Shown: positions 1 to 5,770 of the stretch, one piece after another
Layout: every line of letters starts with the position of its first letter
Numbering within the stretch: position 1 is the stretch's first letter
NCBI GenBank assembly: GCA_016839905.1
Contig: JAEOTJ010000400.1
Location: 1-6,791 of the forward strand
Reading direction: 5' to 3'
From: Promethearchaeota archaeon
Lineage (GTDB): Archaea > Asgardarchaeota > Lokiarchaeia > Sigynarchaeales > SOKP01
Length of the DNA stretch: 6,791 nucleotides
Position numbers and translations under genes: made by a program
Notes under the pieces: model-generated
The model's database searches: none
Seen by the model: the letters and a program-made list of their open reading frames with translations, nothing else
What the model was told of the DNA's origin: nothing

Positions 1-39
1 AGTCCATGTACTCAAGAGGAGCAAATTTCTTTATAGAAG

Positions 40-61
40 TGTGTGATATCTGTGTGATATC
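40..61. repeat. Perfect tandem 11-mer (2 copies)
   Basis: TGTGTGATATC occurs twice in direct succession (40-50 and 51-61). It lies in a non-coding stretch, or in the tail of an upstream gene whose body is outside the window: the three forward frames end at stops at 34-36, 44-46 and 69-71, and nothing in these short tails is recognisable. It looks like a slippage duplication. Function unknown. Confidence 0.8.
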
Positions 62-76
62 ATTAAGTTAGAAAAC

Positions 77-90
77 TTTTTTTTTTTTTT
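77..90 (+). terminator. T14 tract, probable archaeal terminator
   Basis: Fourteen consecutive T residues follow the last possible forward-strand stop codon (69-71). Archaeal RNA polymerase terminates at U-rich tracts without needing a hairpin, so this probably ends transcription of a gene lying before the window. No clear stem precedes it. Homopolymer length may be misread in the assembly. Confidence 0.45.
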
Positions 91-188
91 CGTGATACAC
101 AAAATATAGGAATTAGTCCACAAAAACAATTTTTATTAAGAAGAATAAGATTCATTTTAATTTTAATTGATTCTTTTAGCGAATATAA

Positions 189-240
189 GATTAATAAGAA
201 AAAATTATTGGATACATTTGATTTTTTCTTATAATTAAAG
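189..240 (+). repeat. Upstream segment, copy A (matches 1997-2048)
   Basis: Aligned without gaps to 1997-2048, this 52-base segment agrees at 44 positions by my count: the first 20 bases are identical, and so are the TTATAATTAAAG block and most of a T-rich run. After a 2-base gap similarity continues into ATGC-TGAAAAAAAT (251-264 here, 2057-2070 there). The other copy is the presumed alaS promoter, so this is probably a duplicated promoter with a TATA-like TTATAATT at 229-236. What it would transcribe is unclear; see the region 251-420. Confidence 0.75.
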
Positions 241-396
241 GAATTAATAAATGCTTGAAAAAAATAGTGAAACACATGTAACTTGGATTATGATTTTATT
301 AAAGATGTTAAGAATCCGATGTATCGGGATGGTATACTCTGTTTCAATGGTTAGATTTATAATAAAATAATTCCTTATTTTAAAGTGATTCTTTGG

Positions 397-408
397 AAAA
401 TATAAAAA
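397..408 (+). promoter_or_regulatory. TATA-like box for the Roadblock gene
   Basis: AAAATATAAAAA fits an archaeal TATA element. Counting about 25-27 bases downstream puts a transcription start near 425-432, just before the Shine-Dalgarno sequence at 433-440, giving a short leader of about 20-27 bases. The assignment rests on spacing and base composition only. Confidence 0.4.
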
Positions 409-432
409 GTCCTTTTTTTTAATTCATATTTT

Positions 433-440
433 AAGGAGGA
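433..440 (+). promoter_or_regulatory. Strong Shine-Dalgarno sequence (AAGGAGGA)
   Basis: AAGGAGGA is a near-perfect complement of the 16S rRNA 3' end and ends 11 bases before the ATG at 452. It fixes the start of the Roadblock gene and is the only strong ribosome binding site visible in this window. Confidence 0.85.
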
Positions 441-451
441 AAAAATAACTA

Positions 452-835
452 ATGCCTGAAAATATTAATGAACTTAAAGATCTTTTAAGGAAATTAAGAA
501 CTATTAACAAAAAAATTCAAGGTGCGGCTATTTTTTCCATCCAAGGACTTCCATTTTGTTCTGCGCTTGCTAAAGATGATAACGAGGGGATCATAAGTGC
601 AATATCTGGAGCCCTAATAGCCGTTTCTGAGCGTGCAGTGGAAGAACTCGCTCGTGGAAATTTTAAACGTATTGTAATAGAAGGCGAAACGGGCAAGATC
701 CATCTCTATAGAATTGGAAATGATGCGATCCTCTGTATAATCTGTGGAGATGAGATTTCTCTCAAAGAAAATTTTTTAGATAATTTTAAGCGTTTTAATC
801 ATAAAAAACAAGCTGTTGAAGTTGATTTAACTTAA
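452..835 (+). CDS. Roadblock/LC7 domain protein
   Basis: A 127-residue protein that consists almost wholly of one Roadblock/LC7 domain. Visible hallmarks are the first strand pair GAAIFSIQGLPFCSAL (about residues 24-39, with the family's GLP turn), the central helix ISAISGALIAVSERAVEELA (about 48-67), the strand FKRIVIEGETGKIHLYRIG (71-89) and the core strand NDAILCIIC (90-98). In bacteria (MglB) and eukaryotes (dynein light chain, Ragulator subunits) such domains dimerise and bind or regulate small Ras-like GTPases; Asgard archaea carry many copies together with many small GTPases. No GTPase gene is next to it here, so the partner is unknown. It is cytosolic, with no signal or membrane segment. 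The C-terminal 20 residues (NFKRFNHKKQ...) are a short polar tail. It appears monocistronic, with its own TATA box and a strong Shine-Dalgarno sequence; the next gene is convergent. Confidence 0.9.
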   Translation: MPENINELKDLLRKLRTINKKIQGAAIFSIQGLPFCSALAKDDNEGIISAISGALIAVSERAVEELARGNFKRIVIEGETGKIHLYRIGNDAILCIICGDEISLKENFLDNFKRFNHKKQAVEVDLT

Positions 836-875
836 AGTACTTGAATGAAGATATTTGAATAAATTTCATATCTCG

Positions 876-886
876 AAAAAAAAAAA
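876..886 (-). terminator. T-tract terminator of the minus-strand membrane genes
   Basis: Eleven A residues on the + strand read as T11 for the minus-strand transcript, 22 bases after the stop of the 105-residue ORF at 908. A weak stem (AGATAT 849-854 with ATATCT 868-873) lies between this tract and the convergent Roadblock gene and could be used from either side. A U-tract alone is sufficient in archaea. Confidence 0.5.
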
Positions 887-907
887 GATAGATAAAATAA
901 AAATTAG

Positions 908-1225
908 TTATTTTTCAATTACTTCAAATGTGACTTGTACATCATTTATAATTCCATATTTAGTAGCAAAATTTAAAATGTATTTTTTCCTATGCTCAAA
1001 GGTCATATCAAAAAGGATGACAGCTGGCAACATGAATAACGCGATAATGATTGGCAAAGGTAAAAAGAATATGATCCCTCCAATATTGCCCGATTCTACA
1101 GTTATATATTCAGATACAATGGTATAGAAAGAAAAAATAACCGAAATACCGGCATAACCCTTCAATAGATATAAATACCACCCGCCCACGCTTCTTACTT
1201 CGGGAGGTATGTTTTTTTTCTCCAT
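908..1225 (-). CDS. Small membrane protein, probable C-terminal part of a split gene
   Basis: This 105-residue ORF has two probable membrane segments (about residues 17-41 and 49-73), preceded by the motif PPEVRSVGGWYLYLLKGYAG and followed by a basic, soluble C-terminal helix (FEHRKKYILNFATKYG). I cannot name a function. It begins 6 bases after the stop of the upstream ORF, in exactly the same reading frame, with only AAA AAA between that TAA and this ATG. No Shine-Dalgarno sequence precedes it: the bases before the ATG are an A-run. The simplest reading is that it is the C-terminal half of one six-segment membrane protein of about 285 residues, interrupted by a nonsense codon. Alternatives are stop readthrough, reinitiation after termination, or a genuine two-gene operon. 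Confidence 0.65.
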   Translation of the reverse strand: MEKKNIPPEVRSVGGWYLYLLKGYAGISVIFSFYTIVSEYITVESGNIGGIIFFLPLPIIIALFMLPAVILFDMTFEHRKKYILNFATKYGIINDVQVTFEVIEK

Positions 1226-1231
1226 TTTTTT

Positions 1232-1765
1232 TTAATTGGAATAAATAATTCCGGAGTCAAGCAAGAACCAAACAGGAGAGAATAAAGCCAGCGCTATTCC
1301 TGAAGTCAATGAAAGTACAATAACTACACCTAGAATTGTGTATACCGGATCTCCTGACGGCGTATTAGATGAAAAGAGTAGATTACTTACTGCCGGATAG
1401 CTACTGAACATTATAGCAAAATTTAATGCCATTAAGGCAGGAAAGAATCCCTTAAGCAAGCCTTTAAATTTTTCTGGGTTTGGATCTTGTAATCTATGTA
1501 TCCCATATGTCATTTTTGGGCCAATTACTCGTTTATGGATAAACAAAAATAAAGGTGCTAATAGATAACCAAAAAGAATCCCAATTATTGCTCCTACCCA
1601 TATCATCGTAAAACAATAGAGAAATTGCAAACCTAAAGAATCTATTGGAATTATTTGCGTAAATCCTTGTTCGCTATTTACACCTGGAGTTAACATTATA
1701 ACAGTCAATATGCCGATAACTGCTGCTGAAATTATTATTGGTTTAAAATATTTTTTTATTTCCAT
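1232..1765 (-). CDS. Multi-pass membrane protein of unknown function, probable N-terminal part of a split gene
   Basis: A 177-residue hydrophobic protein with probable membrane segments near residues 8-26, 44-76 (long enough for two passes), 102-121 and 141-169. Between them is a polar loop with FIHKRVIGPKMTYGIHRLQD (75-94). It ends abruptly at WFLLDSGIIYSN, directly after a hydrophobic segment and without a tail, and the next ORF continues in the same frame after one stop codon. Neither half matches a family I can name; similar proteins may be conserved within Asgard archaea, but this I could not verify. The start is the ATG at 1765; a weak GTGAT lies just upstream and a TATA-like element about 25 bases away, so a leaderless transcript is likely. 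Transport, sensing or structural roles cannot be told apart from sequence alone. Confidence 0.7.
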   Translation of the reverse strand: MEIKKYFKPIIISAAVIGILTVIMLTPGVNSEQGFTQIIPIDSLGLQFLYCFTMIWVGAIIGILFGYLLAPLFLFIHKRVIGPKMTYGIHRLQDPNPEKFKGLLKGFFPALMALNFAIMFSSYPAVSNLLFSSNTPSGDPVYTILGVVIVLSLTSGIALALFSPVWFLLDSGIIYSN

Positions 1766-1784
1766 GAAATCACTTTTTTTAAAG

Positions 1785-1797
1785 ATGTATAATTAGA
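1785..1797 (-). promoter_or_regulatory. TATA-like box for the membrane protein genes
   Basis: Read on the minus strand this is approximately TCTAATTATACAT, centred about 25 bases before the ATG at 1765. That spacing would place the transcription start at or next to the start codon, giving a leaderless mRNA. Supported by composition and spacing only. Confidence 0.35.
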
Positions 1798-1857
1798 TTA
1801 TAATTGAATTAATATTATCATATTATTATAAATAGTTTTCTCATCAAACGCTTATGC

Positions 1858-1876
1858 TTCCTAAATCCCATAGGAA
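1858..1876. repeat. Short inverted repeat in the divergent intergenic region
   Basis: TTCCTA (1858-1863) and TAGGAA (1871-1876) form a 6-bp inverted repeat around a 7-base centre (AATCCCA). It lies between the divergent membrane-protein and alaS promoters, about 90 bases from the first and 180 from the second. It could be an operator or a chance palindrome. The rest of the 295-base intergenic region (1766-2060) is plain A/T-rich DNA apart from the promoters. Confidence 0.3.
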
Positions 1877-1996
1877 ATTACACTCGTCTTTTATTCGTGT
1901 ATAATTATCTTAATATCGAGAGAATTAAATATTGCTAAATATTTTTAAAAGAAATTAGTATTTTTTAAAATTATATTAACATCATAAGAAAGAACT

Positions 1997-2048
1997 GATT
2001 AATAAGAAAAAATTATAGGAGAGGATTACTTTTTTTTTATAATTAAAG
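1997..2048 (+). promoter_or_regulatory. alaS promoter region, copy B of the duplicated segment
   Basis: This segment carries a T-rich run and a TATA-like TTATAATT (2037-2044). Counting about 25-27 bases from the box centre puts the transcription start near 2066-2069, consistent with a leaderless alaS mRNA starting near the ATG at 2070, or slightly after the GTG at 2061. It matches 189-240 at 44 of 52 positions without gaps, so the two sites probably descend from a common copy or bind the same factors. Confidence 0.55.
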
Positions 2049-2060
2049 AAATTTTAATGC

Positions 2061-5030
2061 GTGAAAAAAATGTCCTCTGGCAATGAGCTAGCTTCTCTTA
2101 AGGATTGTCAAACAGATAAAGAAATTAAAAACGCTTTTAAAAAGATTGCGTCAAAAGACACCGATAAATATTTTCCTACCAAAAAACTAAAAGAATTAGG
2201 GTATATGAGAAAGATTTGTAAATGTGGAACTTCTTTTTGGACGGTTTATGAAGATAGAGAAGTTTGTGGGGATCCTGCATGCTCAGGAGGATTTCAAGTG
2301 GTAATAGATAATCCTTCTCAAATCCAGCTATCTTTTATTGGAGTTTGGGAGAAAATTGTTGAGGTTTTAGAACCTCGAGGCTATGTTCCCGTTAAAAGAT
2401 ATCCTTGTGTTGCCCGATGGAATCCCACCTCTGAATTTACAATCGCTTCGATTTCTGCGTTCCAACCTTTTGTCATTACGGGTGAAGTAGAACCACCTGC
2501 AAAAAAGTTAGTTATCCCCCAATTTTGTTTAAGATTTAATGATATCGAAAACGTAGGAATTACTGGCTCGCACTGTACAGGTTTCGTAATGATAGGGCAA
2601 CATACCTTTGTTTCCCCTGAAGAATGGGATCAAGGACAATTATTCATGGATATGCATGATTTTATTCACAAAGGAGTTGGCTTAGCGAAAGAAGAAATAA
2701 CCATACATGAAGATAGTTGGGCAGGTGGTGGATCTTTTGGATGCAGTCTTGAATTTTTTAGTAGAGGCGTGGAATTATTTAATCAAGTTTATACAATGTT
2801 TGAACAAACTCCAGAGGGTCCAAAAGAATTAACACTTAAAGTTCTTGATATGGGACTCGGTCAAGAGCGTGTTGCGTGGTTCTCTCAAGGAACCCCTAAT
2901 ATGTATGAAGCTATTTTCCCTCATGTATTATCAGAGTTGAGAAAAATCACAAAAATCGAATTAGATTTAGATTTATATAATCAATTTTCTCAGTACTCCG
3001 CATACTTAAATATAGACGAAGTTGAAGATATGGATGAAGCCTGGAAACAAGTCGCTAATGAATTGAATATTGCCGTAGAGGAATTAAAAGAAAAAATAAT
3101 GCCCATGACAGCTCTTTATTCAATTGCAGAACACTCTCGTAGTTTATTGTTTGCAATCAATGATGGAAAGCTTCCTTCCAATGTTGGTGGAGGGTATAAT
3201 TTACGAGTTATTTTTAGACGTGCAATTAGCTTCATAGATAAATTCAAATGGGACGTGGATATGGCAGATGTCTGTGTATGGCACGCTGAAGAATTAAAGG
3301 GCATATTCCCGGAGGTTTCTGAACACTTAGATGAGATTAGAGAGATTTTAAATGTAGAAAAAGAAAAATTCTATACCACAAAGAAAAAAGCGGGGAAAAT
3401 ATTAGAAAAAATCTTGAAAAAAGGCGAAATTTCAACTGAAACTCTAATTGAGATTTATGATTCTAATGGTATTAGCCCTGATATGGTTAAGGAGGCTGCT
3501 ATAAAATATAATAAAAAAGTAAAAATTCCCGATAATTTTTATAATTTAGTTGTTGAAAGACATGAAAAAGTTGATCAAGTATACGCTACTGAGAGAAAAA
3601 TAGAATTAGATTTAGAAGGAATACCGGAAACTAAATCCCTCTATTATTATGACTATACAGTAATATCTAATGATGCTAAAGTTCTTAAGATCATTGATAA
3701 TATGATAATTTTAGATCAATCAGTTGCTTATCCAACATCTGGAGGTCAATTACATGATATCGGGACCATTAATAATCAAGAATTTAATGATGTTTTCAAA
3801 CAGGGAAATCATATTATTCATATTTTAGATGAAAAACCTAAATTCAAAGAAGGAGATAATGTTATAATTGTACTTGATGAAAATTGGCGTAAGCAACTCT
3901 CTCAACATCACACTGCAACGCATATTGTAAATGCTGCCGCACGAGATATCTTAGGTAGCCATATAAATCAAGCTGGTGCCAAGAAAACACTTAAAAATTC
4001 CCATCTTGATGTAACCCATTATGAACAGATTACAAGAGATAAAATTTCAGAGATTGAAAAAAGAGCCAACGAGATTGTTGACCAAGGTATCGATCTTTAT
4101 CTCGATTTCATACCACGAACAGATGCAGAACAAAAATATGGTATGGGATTATATCAAGGTGGTGCCGTACCAGGAAAAATGATTAGAGTTGTCGAAGTGT
4201 CGGGAGTAGATGTTGAAGCATGTGGAGGTACGCATTTAAACAATACATCTGAGACAGGTTATATTCATATTACAAAATCTCAAAAGATCCAAGATGGGAT
4301 TGTGAGATTAACGTTTACCGCGGGTAATGCAACAGAAGAATTAAGAGAAAAACATAAACAAATACTCAATGAGCTAAAATCTATATTAAATGTAGAAAGA
4401 AAGGAATTAGTTGGGCGTGTTCAGGAGTTATTAACGAAATGGAAAGCTATGAATAAAGCTCAAAAATCAGGCAAATTTAATGAGAATATTATGAATCTCT
4501 CTTCTAATGAACTATTTGAGGGTGATGTTTTATCCGAACTTTCTCAAATTCTCAATATCAAGAAAGAAGATATACCTTCTAAAATCCAGAAATTATTTGA
4601 TGAATGGGAAAAAGGTAAAGATAGAATGATAAAACTTACTACTCTTCTTAATGATGATAATCGTAAAGAATTTATTCAAAGTGCAAGACCATATAAGAAT
4701 ACTAAAATAGTATATGAAGAATTCAATAATTTTGAACAGAAAGATATTCAAAATTTTAGTAGTAATATATTTAAACTTTCGGATGACTTAATTACTATAT
4801 TTTTAAACAGTACTGAGAAAGGAACTTATGTAACTGGAATGGTTGGTGCAACAGCTGCAGAAAAAACGGATTTCAATATGGGTAACTTTGTAAAGAAGGT
4901 TGCCCATCAATATGGGGCTAAAGCAGGAGGGAAACCTGATTTTGGGCAGGGATTTATTGCAGGAACTAGTGCATCTACGCATGATATTAGCAGTAATATA
5001 AGAAAGAGATTATTTCAAGAAGAAGATTGA
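2061..5030 (+). CDS. alaS: Alanyl-tRNA synthetase, archaeal type
   Basis: A cytosolic class II synthetase that charges tRNA-Ala with alanine and hydrolyses Ser- and Gly-tRNA-Ala. It has 989 residues, somewhat longer than the roughly 900 usual in archaea. An N-terminal Cys cluster (C53, C55, C69, C74; VCGDPAC) is probably zinc-binding and typical of archaeal AlaRS. The catalytic core follows: motif 2 region RYPCVARWNPTSEF (113-126), LRFNDIENVGITGSHCTGF (157-175), and motif 3 with DMGLGQERVAWFS (263-275). The tRNA-recognition region contains SNVGGGYNLRVIFRRAISF (373-391). The editing domain keeps both metal-binding motifs, HTATH (617-621) and CGGTH (721-725). The C-terminal domain ends with KAGGKPDFGQG (954-964). 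An internal repeat (771-802, 826-857) precedes it. The start is uncertain: GTG 2061 gives MKKMSSG, while ATG 2070 gives MSSG and fits leaderless transcription better. No Shine-Dalgarno sequence is seen. All catalytic and editing residues appear intact. Confidence 0.97.
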   Translation: MKKMSSGNELASLKDCQTDKEIKNAFKKIASKDTDKYFPTKKLKELGYMRKICKCGTSFWTVYEDREVCGDPACSGGFQVVIDNPSQIQLSFIGVWEKIVEVLEPRGYVPVKRYPCVARWNPTSEFTIASISAFQPFVITGEVEPPAKKLVIPQFCLRFNDIENVGITGSHCTGFVMIGQHTFVSPEEWDQGQLFMDMHDFIHKGVGLAKEEITIHEDSWAGGGSFGCSLEFFSRGVELFNQVYTMFEQTPEGPKELTLKVLDMGLGQERVAWFSQGTPNMYEAIFPHVLSELRKITKIELDLDLYNQFSQYSAYLNIDEVEDMDEAWKQVANELNIAVEELKEKIMPMTALYSIAEHSRSLLFAINDGKLPSNVGGGYNLRVIFRRAISFIDKFKWDVDMADVCVWHAEELKGIFPEVSEHLDEIREILNVEKEKFYTTKKKAGKILEKILKKGEISTETLIEIYDSNGISPDMVKEAAIKYNKKVKIPDNFYNLVVERHEKVDQVYATERKIELDLEGIPETKSLYYYDYTVISNDAKVLKIIDNMIILDQSVAYPTSGGQLHDIGTINNQEFNDVFKQGNHIIHILDEKPKFKEGDNVIIVLDENWRKQLSQHHTATHIVNAAARDILGSHINQAGAKKTLKNSHLDVTHYEQITRDKISEIEKRANEIVDQGIDLYLDFIPRTDAEQKYGMGLYQGGAVPGKMIRVVEVSGVDVEACGGTHLNNTSETGYIHITKSQKIQDGIVRLTFTAGNATEELREKHKQILNELKSILNVERKELVGRVQELLTKWKAMNKAQKSGKFNENIMNLSSNELFEGDVLSELSQILNIKKEDIPSKIQKLFDEWEKGKDRMIKLTTLLNDDNRKEFIQSARPYKNTKIVYEEFNNFEQKDIQNFSSNIFKLSDDLITIFLNSTEKGTYVTGMVGATAAEKTDFNMGNFVKKVAHQYGAKAGGKPDFGQGFIAGTSASTHDISSNIRKRLFQEED

Positions 5031-5060
5031 AATTTATAAATACATCTATGACATTGATAG

Positions 5061-5079
5061 TTAAATCAAGTTGATTTAA
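5061..5079. repeat. Perfect 9-1-9 palindrome downstream of alaS
   Basis: TTAAATCAA and TTGATTTAA are exact reverse complements around a single G at 5070. With a one-base centre it cannot form a hairpin without opening several pairs, so a dimeric protein-binding site is more natural than an RNA terminator. It begins 31 bases after the alaS stop. No adjacent regulator gene is visible. Confidence 0.6.
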
Positions 5080-5278
5080 AGTATTTATAACAAGAAAATA
5101 TAAAAAAAATGATAATATAGCACCATATCTTTGTTATCAAAAGCAATTATTTGTGATCAAGTGGTCTCCATTGAAGAAGTATTAGATTATACTAATAAAA
5201 ACTTATTTTAAAGAAAATATTAATAATCTATTAAAAATACTAATTTTAGCTCGAGCTATTCTCTTCATATCGCAGTGA

Positions 5279-5307
5279 TTCTTTCTTTTCCCTTATCTTT
5301 TCACTCA
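5279..5307 (+). terminator. Pyrimidine-rich tract, possible alaS terminator
   Basis: A stretch made almost only of T and C, with two TTTT runs and one TTT run, is the best U-rich candidate terminator downstream of alaS. It lies 250 bases beyond the stop codon, so the 3' end would be unusually long, and earlier unseen termination is possible. Confidence 0.25.
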
Positions 5308-5376
5308 ATTAAAAGTACAAGCTTAAATACAACTTCACGCAACTTATATTTAAAAAAGGCGGGATTTATATCAATA

Positions 5377-5390
5377 AATTTTTATAATAA
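5377..5390 (+). promoter_or_regulatory. TATA-like element before the small basic ORF
   Basis: An AATTTTTATAATAA-like stretch lies about 30-45 bases before the ATG at 5421. It would place the transcription start near 5408-5412, leaving a leader of about ten bases or permitting a TTG start. In DNA this A/T-rich the call is weak. Confidence 0.25.
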
Positions 5391-5420
5391 TATTAGAAAA
5401 GTAATTTGTTGGATTTCTCT

Positions 5421-5591
5421 ATGGGTATGAAAAAATTATTAAAATTAATAAAAAAAAAAGAGGCTTATGTAAAGATTAAGTCTTATGTCTCCAAATCAAA
5501 ATTCGAGGAATCCATTAATTATATTATAAAACAGCTCGACCAGCAAATTAATAAAATTACTGGTCAGATAAAAATGGAATCATCTGATTAA
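5421..5591 (+). CDS. Small lysine-rich hypothetical protein
   Basis: A 56-residue ORF if read from the ATG at 5421 (begins MGMKKLLKLIKKKEAYVKIK). A second ATG at 5427 and a TTG at 5406 are alternative starts. The sequence is predicted to be nearly all helical: a basic amphipathic N-terminus is followed by KFEESINYIIKQLDQQINKITGQI, whose heptad-like hydrophobic spacing suggests a short coiled coil and dimerisation. There is no signal peptide or membrane span. I do not recognise a family. It stands alone, 179 bases before the toxin-antitoxin module and in the same direction, so it could be an orphan regulator or antitoxin, but nothing shows this directly. Only a weak ribosome binding site (GGAT) is present, so it may also be a chance ORF. 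Confidence 0.4.
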   Translation: MGMKKLLKLIKKKEAYVKIKSYVSKSKFEESINYIIKQLDQQINKITGQIKMESSD

Positions 5592-5744
5592 AATTTATTT
5601 AAATTCTCATTGGAACAGCTATGACCCATCTTCTCGATATGTCTACTAGTTTTTATACTCTTCTTTTAATATAAAAAAATGAAATTAATATTCTATTTAT
5701 AAAAGGAATTATGGCTCTATATCTGGGGATTAAAAATTAAAACC

Positions 5745-5754
5745 ATAAATTTAT
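5745..5754 (+). promoter_or_regulatory. TATA-like box for the toxin-antitoxin module
   Basis: ATAAATTTAT is itself a 10-base palindrome and is centred about 21 bases before the antitoxin ATG at 5771, which fits leaderless transcription. A second TATA-like site (TTTATAAAAG, about 5697-5706) could instead give a 40-50 base leader. Antitoxins often autoregulate by binding palindromes over the promoter, so the palindromic box is compatible with this, but that is inference. Confidence 0.35.
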
Positions 5755-5770
5755 TATTAATATTGAGAAA

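Larger units (their letters stand above)
251..451 (+). other. Leader region before the Roadblock gene; possible small ORF or ncRNA
   Basis: Together with 91-250 this makes about 360 bases without a secure gene. Behind copy A of the repeated promoter, an ATG at 251 opens a 39-codon frame ending at 370 (begins MLEKNSETHV, later a hydrophobic, Met-rich stretch). I do not recognise the peptide and there is no Shine-Dalgarno sequence, but a leaderless start would fit the TATA-like box 15-22 bases upstream. An imperfect palindrome centred on CCGAT-gt-ATCGG lies at 316-327, and a T8 run at 413-420 could end a transcript of about 160 nt. Small protein, small RNA, or simply a spacer are all possible. 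Confidence 0.25.
5031..5420. other. Long A/T-rich intergenic region after alaS
   Basis: No convincing gene is visible in these 390 bases. The region contains a perfect palindrome at 5061-5079, two similar decamers 20 bases apart (5131-5140 and 5151-5160), a short open stretch ending in IEEVLDYTNKNLF before a stop near 5210 that has no start and no recognisable family, and a C/T-rich tract at 5279-5307. A TATA-like sequence near 5377-5390 probably serves the small ORF that follows. Confidence 0.5.

Noticed and set aside
62..109. Idea that removing one 11-mer copy restores a long upstream reading frame
   Set aside because: Counting the T14 tract exactly, the continued frame meets TAG at 107-109, so there is no restored long ORF.
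63..275. Minus-strand 70-residue open frame
   Set aside because: It is composed of Phe, Lys and Asn from A/T-rich spacer including the T14 tract, overlaps the duplicated promoter on the other strand, and shows no domain or ribosome site.
855..1127. Plus-strand 90-residue open frame antisense to the membrane protein
   Set aside because: It is the reverse of well-supported hydrophobic coding sequence on the minus strand, has no ribosome binding site and matches nothing.
3116..3304. Minus-strand 62-residue open frame inside alaS
   Set aside because: It is fully antisense to a conserved part of alaS (the NVGGGYNLRV region) and has no independent signals.
5130..5212. Short open stretch ending in SIEEVLDYTNKNLF as a gene remnant
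   Set aside because: It has no start codon with signals, is under 35 residues and matches no family I know; A/T-rich spacer can give this by chance.
5614..5626. AACAGCTATGACC, identical to part of the M13 reverse primer site
   Set aside because: Only 13 bases match, the match breaks one base later (CCATC instead of CATG) and upstream (TTGGAA instead of GGAA with an extra A), and the flanks are native A/T-rich DNA, so vector carry-over is unlikely and chance is the better explanation.
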